Assembly (NCBI GenBank): GCA_937775265.1
Contig: CALKBV010000011.1
Coordinates: forward strand, 62,001-126,000
DNA length: 64,000 nt
Origin: an uncultured Pseudomonadales bacterium
GTDB taxonomy: Bacteria; Pseudomonadota; Gammaproteobacteria; Pseudomonadales; Azotimanducaceae
Direction: 5' to 3'
Shown here: positions 53,410 through 63,095 of the stretch, piece after piece
Layout: every line of letters starts with the position of its first letter
Position numbering within the stretch: position 1 is the stretch's first letter
The notes under the pieces: generated by a model
The model's database searches: none
What the model saw: the letters and a program-made list of their open reading frames with translations, nothing else
Told to the model about the DNA's origin: nothing
Made by a program: the position numbers and the translations under genes

Positions 53410-53822
53410 GCGACACCTCCATGCAGACGGAGGTAGACGGTGATGAAACCGAGTAGCATAAAAGTGCAGGTTGCAATGAGGGACCGGACTGATAATCGGC
53501 CTATCCCGCAAATGCCGTGACCACTGGTACAACCGCTCCCTAGTTTGGTGCCAACGCCGACAATGAACCCGCCGGCAAGTATGAGTGGCAAGGGTTCTTT
53601 GAATGCGGGAATCGGGTGACCCGAAGTAAGGTGAAACAGGAAAGTGCCAAGAATGAGACCGGCAATGAACAAGATTGCCCAGAAGTCTCCGACGGGACTT
53701 TTGGCGGCAGAAAAGACAATGCCACTGATCCCGCCGATCCTGCCGAGCGTGACCATCAGCAAAATTGCGGCTAATCCGATGCAGATACCACCTGCCAGTG
53801 CCATAAGAAAGGCATCAGGCAT
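53406..53822 (-). CDS. YeeE/YedE-family membrane protein, first subunit
   Basis: A 138-residue membrane protein with four hydrophobic segments. The signature GVGTKLGSGCTSGHGICGIGRLS (key elements GSGCTSGHG and CG, residues about 90-110) carries the two conserved Cys thought to bind or pass the sulfur of thiosulfate. It is coupled by a 4-bp overlap to the DUF6691 gene. It starts 2 bp after the amidohydrolase stop, so all three may be co-transcribed. Confidence 0.9.
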   Translation of the reverse strand: MPDAFLMALAGGICIGLAAILLMVTLGRIGGISGIVFSAAKSPVGDFWAILFIAGLILGTFLFHLTSGHPIPAFKEPLPLILAGGFIVGVGTKLGSGCTSGHGICGIGRLSVRSLIATCTFMLLGFITVYLRLHGGVA

Positions 53823-53824
53823 CT

Positions 53825-55309
53825 TTACTCTCCATACGCGCTGTTTTTGAAGCGAAGCATCTTACCGGACCCGGCGTGTTGATGCTGACCATCCTGAAGG
53901 CCAATATTCCCATTGATGACAACCAGTGATATGCCTGCAGGCTCTGTCTTGGGCTCGTCGTAAGTAGCCAGGTCCTGTACGGTAGCAGCATCAAACAACA
54001 CCAGGTCTGCCCAGTAACCTTCTTTAACCTGGCCGCGACTCTCGATGCCAAATACCTGTGCCGATAGTGAAGTCATTCGTCTTACAGCCTCAGGTAGCGA
54101 CAATACGCCATCTTCACGTACGTACTTTGCCAGGATGCGTGGAAAGGTTCCAAATAACCTGGGATGCGGTTTACCTTTCAGGTCCGGAATGCCATCGGAT
54201 CCGACCATCATGTCCTTATGGGCGAGATTGGTGGCGATATCCTGCTCATCAATAATGAACTGGATGCAGATGGTACGGTCTCCCTTGGGAGCTGTGAGGA
54301 TAGTGAGCGTCAGGTCGCAGATATCTACCTGCTGCTCGGCGGCAATGTCTTTTAGCATTCTGCCTTCGTATTCACGGAAAGCCGGGCAACTGGCGATTCG
54401 AATAACCTCGGCGAGCGCGCGGCTGATGTTGTCGAGATTAAAGTACTCGATCATTCTTCCGCTACCGGCGGTGTAGGGGTATACATCCAGGGTGACGGGT
54501 TGTCCTGCCGCAAGGGCTGCGTCAATTTTCGCGAGTGAATCACCGACCTTGCCCCAGTTGGCCGGGCCTGCTGATTTGTGATGTGAGATATGCAGGTGAA
54601 CATCAGATTCACGACCTATTCGAAGTGCTTCATCAACCGCTTCAAGTAAGTGATCGCCTTCGTTGCGCATATGGGTGGTGTAGAGCGCACCAAATTCGTT
54701 AGCTGCGCTTGCCAGCGCGATGACTTCCTCGGTATCGCTCCAGCGGCCGGGTCGATAGATCAGCCCTGTGGAGAAACCGCAGGCACCTTGTTCAAGTGCC
54801 TTGCTGACATGGGATTTCATGGTGCCTAGTTCGCTCGCATTGGGCGCGCGCTTAGCCATGCCCATTACCAGTGTTCGTACGGTGTTATGCCCGACCAGCA
54901 TCATGTTGTTGATACCAGGGTTTTTATCAAGTGCCGCCTCGAAGTATCCTTCCAGGTCGGTGAATGAGCCTTCAAGACCGGCGAGTATTCCGCCACTCGC
55001 GCGGCTCGGGTCAACTGACGGATCGATAGGCACCGCACTGAAGCCGCAGTTACCGGCGACCACAGTGGTGACCCCTTGTGCCAGCTTAAACTCCATACCC
55101 GGATGGCGAAAGAAGGCACCATCGTCATGGGAGTGTGTATCGATAAAACCGGGGGCCAGGTACTGGCCCTTCCCATCAACTTCTTCCTTGCCCGGTCCGG
55201 CGCTGCCAACTTCTGTAATCCTTCTATCTTGAATGCCGACGTCACCGGCACGGGCTTGCCCGCCGAGGCCATCAAGAATCTGGACGTTTCTGATCGTAAT
55301 GTCATTCAT
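53825..55309 (-). CDS. N-acyl-D-amino-acid deacylase / D-aminoacylase-type amidohydrolase
   Basis: A 494-residue metal-dependent amidohydrolase. The first metal site is FIDTHSHDD (about residues 54-62), the metal-bridging Cys of D-aminoacylases is in GNCGFSAVP (about 86-94), and further ligands are in HMRNEGD and LHISHHKSAG. The Asp before the C-terminus is in VGSDGIPD. It removes N-acyl groups from D-amino acids or acts as a related dihydroorotase-like deacylase. It starts at ATG 55309 and sits between the GMC oxidoreductase and the YeeE pair on the same strand. Confidence 0.9.
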   Translation of the reverse strand: MNDITIRNVQILDGLGGQARAGDVGIQDRRITEVGSAGPGKEEVDGKGQYLAPGFIDTHSHDDGAFFRHPGMEFKLAQGVTTVVAGNCGFSAVPIDPSVDPSRASGGILAGLEGSFTDLEGYFEAALDKNPGINNMMLVGHNTVRTLVMGMAKRAPNASELGTMKSHVSKALEQGACGFSTGLIYRPGRWSDTEEVIALASAANEFGALYTTHMRNEGDHLLEAVDEALRIGRESDVHLHISHHKSAGPANWGKVGDSLAKIDAALAAGQPVTLDVYPYTAGSGRMIEYFNLDNISRALAEVIRIASCPAFREYEGRMLKDIAAEQQVDICDLTLTILTAPKGDRTICIQFIIDEQDIATNLAHKDMMVGSDGIPDLKGKPHPRLFGTFPRILAKYVREDGVLSLPEAVRRMTSLSAQVFGIESRGQVKEGYWADLVLFDAATVQDLATYDEPKTEPAGISLVVINGNIGLQDGQHQHAGSGKMLRFKNSAYGE

Positions 55310-55326
55310 AGGGTTTGCTCTTAGCG

Positions 55327-56853
55327 CTAGCGGTAGTGTTCAGGCTTTGTTCGTAGCCATTCGCCAATCATCTCACCAATCATAATGCAGGTAAGATTGG
55401 TGTTTGCTCTTGGCACAAATGGCATGATGGAAGCATCAGCCACCACCAGGTTATCGAACCGGTGAGCTCGGCCATATTGGTCGACCACGGACATCGGGTC
55501 TTTCACATCACCCATTTTCACTGTGCCGCACGGATGATATCCGCTCGCAGAGAATCGGCGGCAGAGTTTCGACAGTGATTCATCATCGTTACCCCGTGCG
55601 GGGTCGGGGAACGTAATTGATTTAATCATCTCCTTAAGTGCGCCTTTAGTGGTGAGCCTGAGAGTGTCTTTCATGCAGGCCACCAGCCTTCGGGTGTCGC
55701 GGTCGTCTTCACAGAATCGATTGTCGATGATCGGCGCATCAAATGGATCGTTGGAGCGCAGTCGTAACTCGCCGCGGCCATACTGGTATTCGAGCACAGC
55801 GGCGATGCTGAAGAGCGCTGGCCCTCCAGGTCGACCTGCAAAGCTGATTTGTTCTATCTGCAGGTCATTTCGTTTGTCTGAGCCTTCAGCTGTATAACGT
55901 AATATGGTCTGGATGATGGGCTGGTCGTGATTGATTATCGAAGGGTCATTTACTTCGCACACGACACTAAGAGCGGGATGATCGCAAAGGTTCTGTCCGA
56001 CCCCCGGCTCGTCGCCGACAAGGTCAATATTAAATGCCTCTAGTGATGCTCTTGGGCCAACGCCGGAATGCATCAGAATTTTTGGTGACATGAGTGCGCC
56101 TGCTGAAAGCACAACCAGCTTCGCGTTAAGCGTTTCAGTTGAACCGTCGGCGTTTTGTACCTCAACCCCAGTTGCCTTGCTGCCATGGAACAGGATGCGC
56201 GTGACCGTGGTGTTGGCGCGGATGGTGAGGTTAGGGCGAATGCGAGCTGGTGCAAGATAACCCACTGCGGTTGATACGCGAAGGCGACCCAGCTTATTCA
56301 TCGGGTGGGGGCCGGCGCCATCATCATCAGGATCGTTAGCGTCTGGGCAGTATTTGTAGCCAAGCCTATCAGCACTATCCAAGAATGCCTGGTGTTGCGG
56401 TTCCAACTCTTCTTTTGGATATCGGCGAATCGAGATGGGTCCGGCATCGCCGTGGTAAGACTCGGCGCCGTAATCCAGATCGCGTTCCAGCCTGTTGAAG
56501 GCGGGTAACACTTTCTCCCATTGCCATTCGGGGCAGCCGAGCTGGGCCCATTCGTTATAATCTTCTGGTGCGCCCCTTAGTGCAATAGTTGTATTAACAG
56601 CGCTAGAGCCTCCGGTAACACGGCCGCGGGGGAAATTGACTTCACGTCCCCGAGTGGGTTCGTAGTTGAGCCTCCAATCGTGCTTGGTATAGGAATTGTT
56701 GTGAGAGTTAATCAGGTCGAAAGGCGTGTCGCTCAGGTCCGGATAATCAGGCCCGGCTTCAACCAACAAAACTGTCCGGTTTGGGTCTTCTGACACGCGG
56801 CTAGCGATGACAGCGCCTGCGCTGCCCGATCCAATGATAAGTACGTCATGCAT
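55327..56853 (-). CDS. GMC-family FAD-dependent alcohol oxidoreductase
   Basis: A 508-residue glucose-methanol-choline oxidoreductase. The FAD Rossmann motif is GSGSAGAVIASR (near the start), the GMC signature 1 region is GRVTGGSSAVNTTIALRGAP, and the catalytic His is in SGYHPCGTVKMG (about residue 436). ATG 56853 aligns with family starts; an upstream in-frame start would add 10 residues. Typical substrates are alcohols such as choline, polyethylene glycol or long-chain alcohols. It follows the aceA terminator and is followed by the deacylase, so it may head a separate operon. Confidence 0.9.
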   Translation of the reverse strand: MHDVLIIGSGSAGAVIASRVSEDPNRTVLLVEAGPDYPDLSDTPFDLINSHNNSYTKHDWRLNYEPTRGREVNFPRGRVTGGSSAVNTTIALRGAPEDYNEWAQLGCPEWQWEKVLPAFNRLERDLDYGAESYHGDAGPISIRRYPKEELEPQHQAFLDSADRLGYKYCPDANDPDDDGAGPHPMNKLGRLRVSTAVGYLAPARIRPNLTIRANTTVTRILFHGSKATGVEVQNADGSTETLNAKLVVLSAGALMSPKILMHSGVGPRASLEAFNIDLVGDEPGVGQNLCDHPALSVVCEVNDPSIINHDQPIIQTILRYTAEGSDKRNDLQIEQISFAGRPGGPALFSIAAVLEYQYGRGELRLRSNDPFDAPIIDNRFCEDDRDTRRLVACMKDTLRLTTKGALKEMIKSITFPDPARGNDDESLSKLCRRFSASGYHPCGTVKMGDVKDPMSVVDQYGRAHRFDNLVVADASIMPFVPRANTNLTCIMIGEMIGEWLRTKPEHYR

Positions 56854-56881
56854 GACACCATTGTGGCAGTAAACGGTAGGC

Positions 56882-56910
56882 AAAAAAAAGGGTAGCTGAT
56901 CGCTACCCTT
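56882..56910 (-). terminator. Rho-independent terminator after aceA
   Basis: AAGGGTAGC-TGATC-GCTACCCTT is a 9-bp hairpin. Read on the minus strand it is followed by a run of eight T, 52 bp past the aceA stop, so it terminates the aceA transcript. Confidence 0.9.
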
Positions 56911-56961
56911 AAATTCGGAAGAGAAGGCTCTCTATCCTTAAACACTCACCTGAATCAAAAC

Positions 56962-58557
56962 CTAGAACTGACTCATTGTGTTGTCTTTACCACCCGCAAG
57001 TAGCGCGTTCTCACCCGCAAAGTATTCCTTGTGGTGGTCACCCATGGTGGTACCAGCCATTTCCTGGTGCTTGACCACGTTCATCTGGCGACGGATTTCT
57101 GTGCGCTGTACACCCTTAACGTAGGCAAGCATCGCTTCATCACCGAAGTAGCCCTCAGACAGGGTATCCACGCCTAGCGCGGTCTCATGGTAAGTCGGCA
57201 GAGTGATCAGATGATGGAAAATACCCGCGTCACGAGCCGCGTCTGCCTGGAAAGACTGAATCAATCGATCTGCTTCCTGGGCCAGTTCGGTATCATCCAG
57301 GCTCTCCGCCATTAGGCCCTGGCCATCTGTTGGGTAAGCTGAAACGTCCTTGCCTTTTGCCGTCCATTCTTCCAGAACCTGTTCGCGGAACTTCATAGTC
57401 CAGTTGAAAGAAGGAGAGTTGTTGTAAACCAGCTTGGCATCAGGAATTGTTTCACGAACCTTGTTTACCATCGCTGCGATTTGGGCGACGTTCGGCTTTT
57501 CAGTTTCAATCCAGAGAAGGTCAGCGCCATGACGCAGACTGGTGATACAGTCGAGAACGACACGATCAACACCAGTGCCCTCACGGAAAGCATACAGCCC
57601 GTTATCCAGTCTCACTGGCTTCACCAGATTGCCGCCCTGGCGGATGGTGATGTCATTTTCTAGCAGTTCGCTGATGTCGTGAACAGGCTTTGTTTCAAGG
57701 AAGCTGTTGTACTGTGCGGCGAGGTCGCCTGGCTCTTTAGAGACAGGTACCATCTGGGTCAGGCCTGCACCAAGAGAGTCAGTGCGGGCAACGATAATAC
57801 CGTTGTCGATACCGAGCTCCAGGAAAGCGTAACGAACAGCGTTGATCTTGGCCAGGAATACTTCGTGTGGAACCGTCACCTTACCGGCCTGGTGGCCACA
57901 CTGCTTCACTTCAGAGACCTGGTTTTCGATCTGGATCGCACAGGCGCCCGCTTCAATCATCTGCTTGGCCAGCAGGTAGGTGGCTTCTTCATTACCAAAA
58001 CCAGCGTCGATATCGGCGATAATAGGCACCACATGTGTCTCAAAGTCATCAATTTGTTTGAGCAGGGATGTTACGTCACCGCCATTTTCGCGGGCGTCAT
58101 CCAGGGCCGCAAATACGCGCTCTAGTTCTACCGCATCGGCCTGCTTCAGGAACGTGTAGATTTCTGAGATAAGGCTCGGTACAGCTGTCTTTTCGTGCAT
58201 AGACTGGTCAGGAAGTGGGCCAAACTTGGATCTTAGTGCGGCGACCATCCAGCCAGATAAGTAAACGTATTTCTTATCCAGCGTGCCGCGATGGCGCTTG
58301 ATGGCAATCGCTTTCTGCTGGGCGACAAAACCATGCCAGCAACCCAGTGACTGGGTGTACTTTGAAGAGTCTGCATCGTATTCAGCCATGTCTTTTCGCA
58401 TGATATCCGCTGTGTGTTGCGCGATATCAAGGCCGGTTTTAAATCGATTTTGCAACTTCATTCGCACTGCGGACTCCGGGTTGATCCCGTTCCAGGCTTC
58501 ACCCTGTGCCTCGCGCAGTTTTTCTACGGCTTCTATTTCATTCAGGTAAGCAGACAT
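56962..58557 (-). CDS. aceA: Isocitrate lyase (long form)
   Basis: A 531-residue enzyme that splits isocitrate into succinate and glyoxylate, the entry to the glyoxylate shunt. The catalytic Cys is in KQCGHQAGK (about residue 216; canonical form KKCGH), and metal-binding and active-site segments DIDAGFGNEEATY and WIETEKPNVAQ are present. Length equals the roughly 530-residue type of Pseudomonas and Mycobacterium rather than the 434-residue E. coli form. I chose ATG 58557, with AAGGACGG upstream. It makes growth on acetate, fatty acids and other C2-yielding compounds possible. aceB/glcB is not in the window. Confidence 0.96.
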   Translation of the reverse strand: MSAYLNEIEAVEKLREAQGEAWNGINPESAVRMKLQNRFKTGLDIAQHTADIMRKDMAEYDADSSKYTQSLGCWHGFVAQQKAIAIKRHRGTLDKKYVYLSGWMVAALRSKFGPLPDQSMHEKTAVPSLISEIYTFLKQADAVELERVFAALDDARENGGDVTSLLKQIDDFETHVVPIIADIDAGFGNEEATYLLAKQMIEAGACAIQIENQVSEVKQCGHQAGKVTVPHEVFLAKINAVRYAFLELGIDNGIIVARTDSLGAGLTQMVPVSKEPGDLAAQYNSFLETKPVHDISELLENDITIRQGGNLVKPVRLDNGLYAFREGTGVDRVVLDCITSLRHGADLLWIETEKPNVAQIAAMVNKVRETIPDAKLVYNNSPSFNWTMKFREQVLEEWTAKGKDVSAYPTDGQGLMAESLDDTELAQEADRLIQSFQADAARDAGIFHHLITLPTYHETALGVDTLSEGYFGDEAMLAYVKGVQRTEIRRQMNVVKHQEMAGTTMGDHHKEYFAGENALLAGGKDNTMSQF

Positions 58558-58728
58558 GTCCCGTCCTTGTTTGGTTATTTGAGCGGGCAATGTATCAGCA
58601 GCAGGTGGGTCAAATAATGGAATAATTGGACAGTGTTACATTCCAATAATTCACCAATTAAACATGGCCCAGCATTCTGCTCAAAAGCGCATACTAAGGA
58701 TCATCAAGCAGTATGTTGGAGTGGCGCT

Positions 58729-59364
58729 GTGCGCATTGAGCAAATCAATATTGGGTCTCGTAATCTGCTGACGGTTAACGGCAGGAAGCGCGAGACAGGC
58801 ATCTTCAAGGAACGGTCTGAAGGGCCGATTGCTGTGTGCGAGCTGGGGTTGCCGGGCGATGCGATCTGCAATACGAAACACCATGGGGGACCAGACCAGG
58901 CCATCTACCTTTATAGCGTCGAGGACTACGCCTGGTGGGCAGAGGCGCTGGGTCAGGACGTTCCTGCGGGAACATTTGGCGAGAACTTCACTACCTCCGA
59001 ACAGGATTTGTGTGGGATATGTGTTGGGGATGTTCTGGTTTCCGAATCGGTGACCCTTCAGGTAAGTGCGCCACGTATACCCTGCAGTACCCTTGCCTCA
59101 CGGATGGGCGACAAGCAGTTCGCTAAAAAATTCATGAAGGCCGGACGATCTGGTGCCTACTGCAGGGTGCTCGAGACGGGTGATGTGCAGGCAGGAGATG
59201 AATATGCTCACAGGCCTTACGATGGTGACCGAATTCCATTACAGACATTCTTCAAAGATGCGCACAGCAAACTGAGTGCTGATCAACTCAGGCGATATCT
59301 TGCGGCGCCCATTGACGAGCGAACCCGGCGGGATTTCTCCAGAAAAATGGCTGCCAGCTCATGA
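58729..59364 (+). CDS. MOSC-domain protein (YiiM-like)
   Basis: A 211-residue MOSC protein. The MOSC core contains KHHGGPDQAIYLYS, GTFGENFTT and the conserved Cys in PRIPCSTLASRMG, which in this superfamily binds sulfur or molybdopterin. YiiM in E. coli takes part in 6-N-hydroxylaminopurine detoxification with molybdenum cofactor. The start is GTG at 58729 with GGAG 7 nt upstream; an ORF extension upstream to 58633 has no family support. It is divergent from aceA and overlaps the MFS gene by 4 bp. Confidence 0.85.
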   Translation: MRIEQINIGSRNLLTVNGRKRETGIFKERSEGPIAVCELGLPGDAICNTKHHGGPDQAIYLYSVEDYAWWAEALGQDVPAGTFGENFTTSEQDLCGICVGDVLVSESVTLQVSAPRIPCSTLASRMGDKQFAKKFMKAGRSGAYCRVLETGDVQAGDEYAHRPYDGDRIPLQTFFKDAHSKLSADQLRRYLAAPIDERTRRDFSRKMAASS

Positions 59365-60581
59365 AGTTAACCCATGATTTGAAATGGTACCTCGGCAGTA
59401 CCGCCTTTTTCCTGGTGCCGGGAGGGATCCAGGCGGTGCTTTTCCCCTGGTTGATTGCTGTTTATCTGCAGGAGTCACCGATCAAGGTGGGGATCGCGCA
59501 GATGGCAGGACCCTTGCCGATGTTGTTCCTGGTCCTGTTTGGTGGCTGGCTGGGTGACCGGGTCGACCAGCGCAGGTTGTCAGTCATACTGGCTTCATTG
59601 CTGGCTGTGCCGCCACTGATTGTTGCTGTTTTTTTCTATGTGGACATAGTGACCTACGAACTCCTGCTTTGCTGGGTGGTTCTTGCAGGTTGCTTTGGCG
59701 CTTTCGCCCAACCGGCGCGGGATGCCATGCTTAACCGGGTCGCCGGTGAAAATGTGCAGGGGGTTGTTATCCTGGTCATTGGCGTACAGTTTGGCATCCA
59801 GATTCTTGGCTTTGCGATTGGTTCCAGCGCAGATGTGATGGGGCCGATTGGGGTCCTTTGTTTCATGTCGTTCTTCATGATGTGTTCTGCCGTTACGACC
59901 CAACGTCTGCCTGCCATGCCTGTAGAGCTTAGTGATACCGCACACGAGTCGCCACTCGAGAACATCAAGGCAGGTCTGCTGGTTGCCTGGCAGTCCGAGA
60001 AAATACGGCCATCGATTATCCTGATCTTTGGTATCGGCCTTTTCTTTGCTTCTTCTTATATGGTCATCCTGCCATTGATGGTGCGCGATATTTTTGACGG
60101 CGGGGCGAGTGGTATCGCGATGGCGTACGCTTCAAACATGTTGGGGACCTGCACCATTATTTTCTTTGTGATGCGCCGGGGAGGGATTGCACGGCCAGGC
60201 CGGGCACTGATCCTGGGAGGGTGTTTCAGTTCGCTGGTAGTGTCCTGCCTGTACTTTGAGCTCTCTGAGCTCGCGTTCTATGGGGTGATCTACGTCTGGG
60301 GTATGTGTGGCGGTATCTCCATGACCCTGTCGCGAGCCATCGTGCAGGAAGCTTCACCTCCGACCCATCGGGCGAGAATCCTGAGTGTTTTCATGCTTGG
60401 CATGATGGGTGGTATGCCGATCGGTTCTGCTATTATCGGGGTGTTGGTTGAATACATGGGTGTTCGAAACGCAGTATTGGTGCCAGCTCTGGGCATGCTG
60501 TTGGTCATTGCCTATCTGTACCTGGCAACCAACCTCTACGATGTAAAACGTCAACCGTTTACAGTGAAGGTTGAAACCTAA
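59361..60581 (+). CDS. MFS transporter
   Basis: A 406-residue major-facilitator protein with about 12 transmembrane segments. The MFS loop motif is GGWLGDRVDQRRL after helix 2. It has the form of a small-molecule efflux or drug-type transporter (ENTERO-type DHA). It overlaps the MOSC gene by 4 bp, so the two are co-translated. No periplasmic domain. The substrate is unknown. Confidence 0.85.
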   Translation: MKLTHDLKWYLGSTAFFLVPGGIQAVLFPWLIAVYLQESPIKVGIAQMAGPLPMLFLVLFGGWLGDRVDQRRLSVILASLLAVPPLIVAVFFYVDIVTYELLLCWVVLAGCFGAFAQPARDAMLNRVAGENVQGVVILVIGVQFGIQILGFAIGSSADVMGPIGVLCFMSFFMMCSAVTTQRLPAMPVELSDTAHESPLENIKAGLLVAWQSEKIRPSIILIFGIGLFFASSYMVILPLMVRDIFDGGASGIAMAYASNMLGTCTIIFFVMRRGGIARPGRALILGGCFSSLVVSCLYFELSELAFYGVIYVWGMCGGISMTLSRAIVQEASPPTHRARILSVFMLGMMGGMPIGSAIIGVLVEYMGVRNAVLVPALGMLLVIAYLYLATNLYDVKRQPFTVKVET

Positions 60582-60605
60582 CCACAAATAGTCAGGAGCG
60601 CGAAG

Positions 60606-61436
60606 ATGGAAGGTAAGCGAGTTTTGATCACGGGCGGCAATAGTGGCATTGGAATAGTTACCGCAAGAGAATTGGCAAAGCAGGGTGCGGAAGTTGTCCT
60701 TGCATGCAGGGATACCGCCAAGACGACTGCTGCGCTGAAGGTGATCAATGCAGGCGCATCGACGCCGGCCATCAACCTGCCAGTTGAACTGGATAACCTG
60801 GGAAGTGTGCGCAACCTTGCGGCCAACTTCCTGGGCCGATATGACCGTTTAGATGTGTTGATTAACAATGCCGGCGTTTTTCCGCCAAAACAGAGATTTA
60901 CCGTGGACGGTTTCGAGATGCAAATGGGGGTAAACCACCTGAGTCATTTCCTGCTCACCAATCTGTTGCTGGATTGTCTGAAGGCAAGTGCGCCGGCGCG
61001 GGTAGTGACTGTGTCATCCAAGTTACATAAAGCTGGCGAGATTGATTTCGATGTTTTCAAAGGCTATGAAAAATACAACAGCCAGTCTGCGTACAATGGC
61101 TCCAAGCTGGCAAACGTGCTGTTTGGGATAGAACTTGCCAGGCAACTGGCAGGAACGGGTGTGACATCTAACGTCCTGCACCCGGGCGCGGTTTCAACGG
61201 ATATTATCCGCGATCTGCCATGGCTGCTTCGCAAAATTATCGGAATGATTTTTATCTCTCCGGAAAAGGGTGCGCTGTCCAATATTATGCTGGCGAGTGA
61301 CCCGGTACTGGCTGAGACCAACGGTAAATATTATGACCAATGTGAACTGACGGATTATTCTCCCCAGGCAGATGATGGTTCGCTGTGTAAGAAACTTTGG
61401 GATGTCAGCGCAGAACTCACTGGGCTTGGTGGCTAA
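60606..61436 (+). CDS. Short-chain dehydrogenase (retinol dehydrogenase-like)
   Basis: A 276-residue SDR. Cofactor motif TGGNSGIG (residues 8-15), ACRD after the second strand (Arg suggests NADP use), NNAG (about 89-92), catalytic VSSKLHKAGEIDF, and YNGSKLAN with Tyr and Lys of the active site. The HPGAVSTDI segment follows. It is related to retinol and WW-domain oxidoreductases. CAGGAG precedes the ATG by 6 nt. It lies 24 bp after the MFS gene, probably in the same transcript. Confidence 0.9.
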   Translation: MEGKRVLITGGNSGIGIVTARELAKQGAEVVLACRDTAKTTAALKVINAGASTPAINLPVELDNLGSVRNLAANFLGRYDRLDVLINNAGVFPPKQRFTVDGFEMQMGVNHLSHFLLTNLLLDCLKASAPARVVTVSSKLHKAGEIDFDVFKGYEKYNSQSAYNGSKLANVLFGIELARQLAGTGVTSNVLHPGAVSTDIIRDLPWLLRKIIGMIFISPEKGALSNIMLASDPVLAETNGKYYDQCELTDYSPQADDGSLCKKLWDVSAELTGLGG

Positions 61437-61477
61437 AAGAGAGATCTCTCCTCTGTGGTCGAGATGACAACACTCCG

Positions 61478-63094
61478 TCAGGATGACTTTACAGCATCCT
61501 CAAGGATGAACTTCGCTCCCTTTTCCGCAATCATCACCGTCGGTGCATTGGTGTTGCCGGAGACAATCGTGGGCATCACTGATGCATCGATAACCCTTAA
61601 CCCCCGGATACCGTGAACTTCCAGCCTGTCGTTGACGACCGCTAAGGGGTCATTACCCATTTTGCAGGTGCCAACCGGGTGGAAGATGGTCGTTCCCAGG
61701 TCGCGAGCTGCCCGTTCCAGGTCTGCATCAGTCACAACATCCGCGCCGGGTTTTAGTTCTTCCGGCTTGAACCTGCTGAGTGCAGGTGAGGCCATGATTT
61801 TTCGTGTGTACTTCAACCCGCCCACCGCGACCTGCAGATCTTCTTCTGTCGACAGGTAATTAAGAGTAATGGCTGGGTAGTCCTCCGGCCGATTCGATTT
61901 GATACGGACGTGCCCGCGGCTCGAGGGTCTGAGGTTGCAGACGGATGGCGTTATCGCGTTGTACTTATGTAGCGGATCGCCGAACTTGTCGAGAGACAAA
62001 GGTTGGACATGCCACTCGATATTGGCCGTCGGCTGGTTCTCATCACTTTTGGCGAAGGCACCTAGCTGTGAAGGTGGCATAGTAAGCGGGCCGGTCTTTA
62101 GCAGAAAGTACTCGATGCCCATCGCCGCCAGACCAAACAGGGAATTAATCCGTTGGTTGAGCGTCACCGTATTGTGCACCTTGTAAATCGTTCGTATCTG
62201 CAGGTGATCCTGCAGGTTCTCACCGACGCCTGAAAGCTCATGTGCGGGGATAACACCTCGTTCCTTTAATAACTCACCGTTACCGACGCCGGAAAGCTGC
62301 AGGATTTGTGGTGATCCGATGGAACCCGCGGATAGCAATACTTCGCGACTTGCTTCGAATGTTTCAATGCCTCGTTTTGTTTGAACCTGAATACCGGTGC
62401 ATCTTTTTTCGTCGGATAGGTGATCAAACAGTAGTTTCTGAACATGGGATTCGGTCAGAATTGTCAGGTTGGGCCTTGCCTTGGCCGGATCCAGGAACGC
62501 CTTGGTTGCGCTCCACCTGGAACCCCGGCGCTGGGTCATTTGGAAGTAGGCGTTACCTGAGTTGTCGCCGCGATTGAACTCGGCGATCTTTGGAATGCCA
62601 GAATCGGCTGCGGCGTCGCGCCACGCATCAAGAATTTCCCAGTTAACCCTGCGCTCCTCGACGCGCATTTCACCCCCTGCGCCATGAAACTCATCGGCGC
62701 CATGCTGATAGTCCTCGGAATGTTTGAACACGGGTAAAACGTCATCCCAGGACCAGCCAAGATTGCCTAGTTGTGCCCAGTGATCATAGTCACCGCGTTG
62801 GCCACGCATGTAGATCATGCCGTTAATGGAAGAGCAGCCGCCCAGCACCTTGCCTCTGGCGTAGCCAATGCGCCGACCGTTCAGGCCAGGGTCTGGCTCA
62901 ATTTCGTAGCACCAGTCGGTACGAGGATTGTTGATGGTGTAGAGATAACCCACCGGGATATTGATCCAAAAATAGTTGTCTTTCTTGCCTGCCTCAATCA
63001 GCAGGACATTGTATTTACCATTAGCAGTCAGCCGGTTAGCCAGAACGCAGCCCGCGGTGCCGGCGCCAACAACAATATAATCGAAGGTAGTCAT
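61478..63094 (-). CDS. GMC-family choline-dehydrogenase-like oxidoreductase
   Basis: A 538-residue flavoprotein. FAD motif VVGAGTAGCVLANRL (residues 7-21), GMC signatures ARGKVLGGCSSINGMIYMRG and STVGSPQILQLSG-like LSAGSIGSPQILQLSGVG, and catalytic His in TIFHPVGTCKMG (about 470). ATG 63094 follows the LLM gene stop directly (TGACATG), so the two genes are coupled. It differs enough from the GMC at 55327 to be a paralogue with its own substrate. No signal peptide, so it is cytoplasmic. Confidence 0.93.
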   Translation of the reverse strand: MTTFDYIVVGAGTAGCVLANRLTANGKYNVLLIEAGKKDNYFWINIPVGYLYTINNPRTDWCYEIEPDPGLNGRRIGYARGKVLGGCSSINGMIYMRGQRGDYDHWAQLGNLGWSWDDVLPVFKHSEDYQHGADEFHGAGGEMRVEERRVNWEILDAWRDAAADSGIPKIAEFNRGDNSGNAYFQMTQRRGSRWSATKAFLDPAKARPNLTILTESHVQKLLFDHLSDEKRCTGIQVQTKRGIETFEASREVLLSAGSIGSPQILQLSGVGNGELLKERGVIPAHELSGVGENLQDHLQIRTIYKVHNTVTLNQRINSLFGLAAMGIEYFLLKTGPLTMPPSQLGAFAKSDENQPTANIEWHVQPLSLDKFGDPLHKYNAITPSVCNLRPSSRGHVRIKSNRPEDYPAITLNYLSTEEDLQVAVGGLKYTRKIMASPALSRFKPEELKPGADVVTDADLERAARDLGTTIFHPVGTCKMGNDPLAVVNDRLEVHGIRGLRVIDASVMPTIVSGNTNAPTVMIAEKGAKFILEDAVKSS

Positions 63095-63095
63095 G

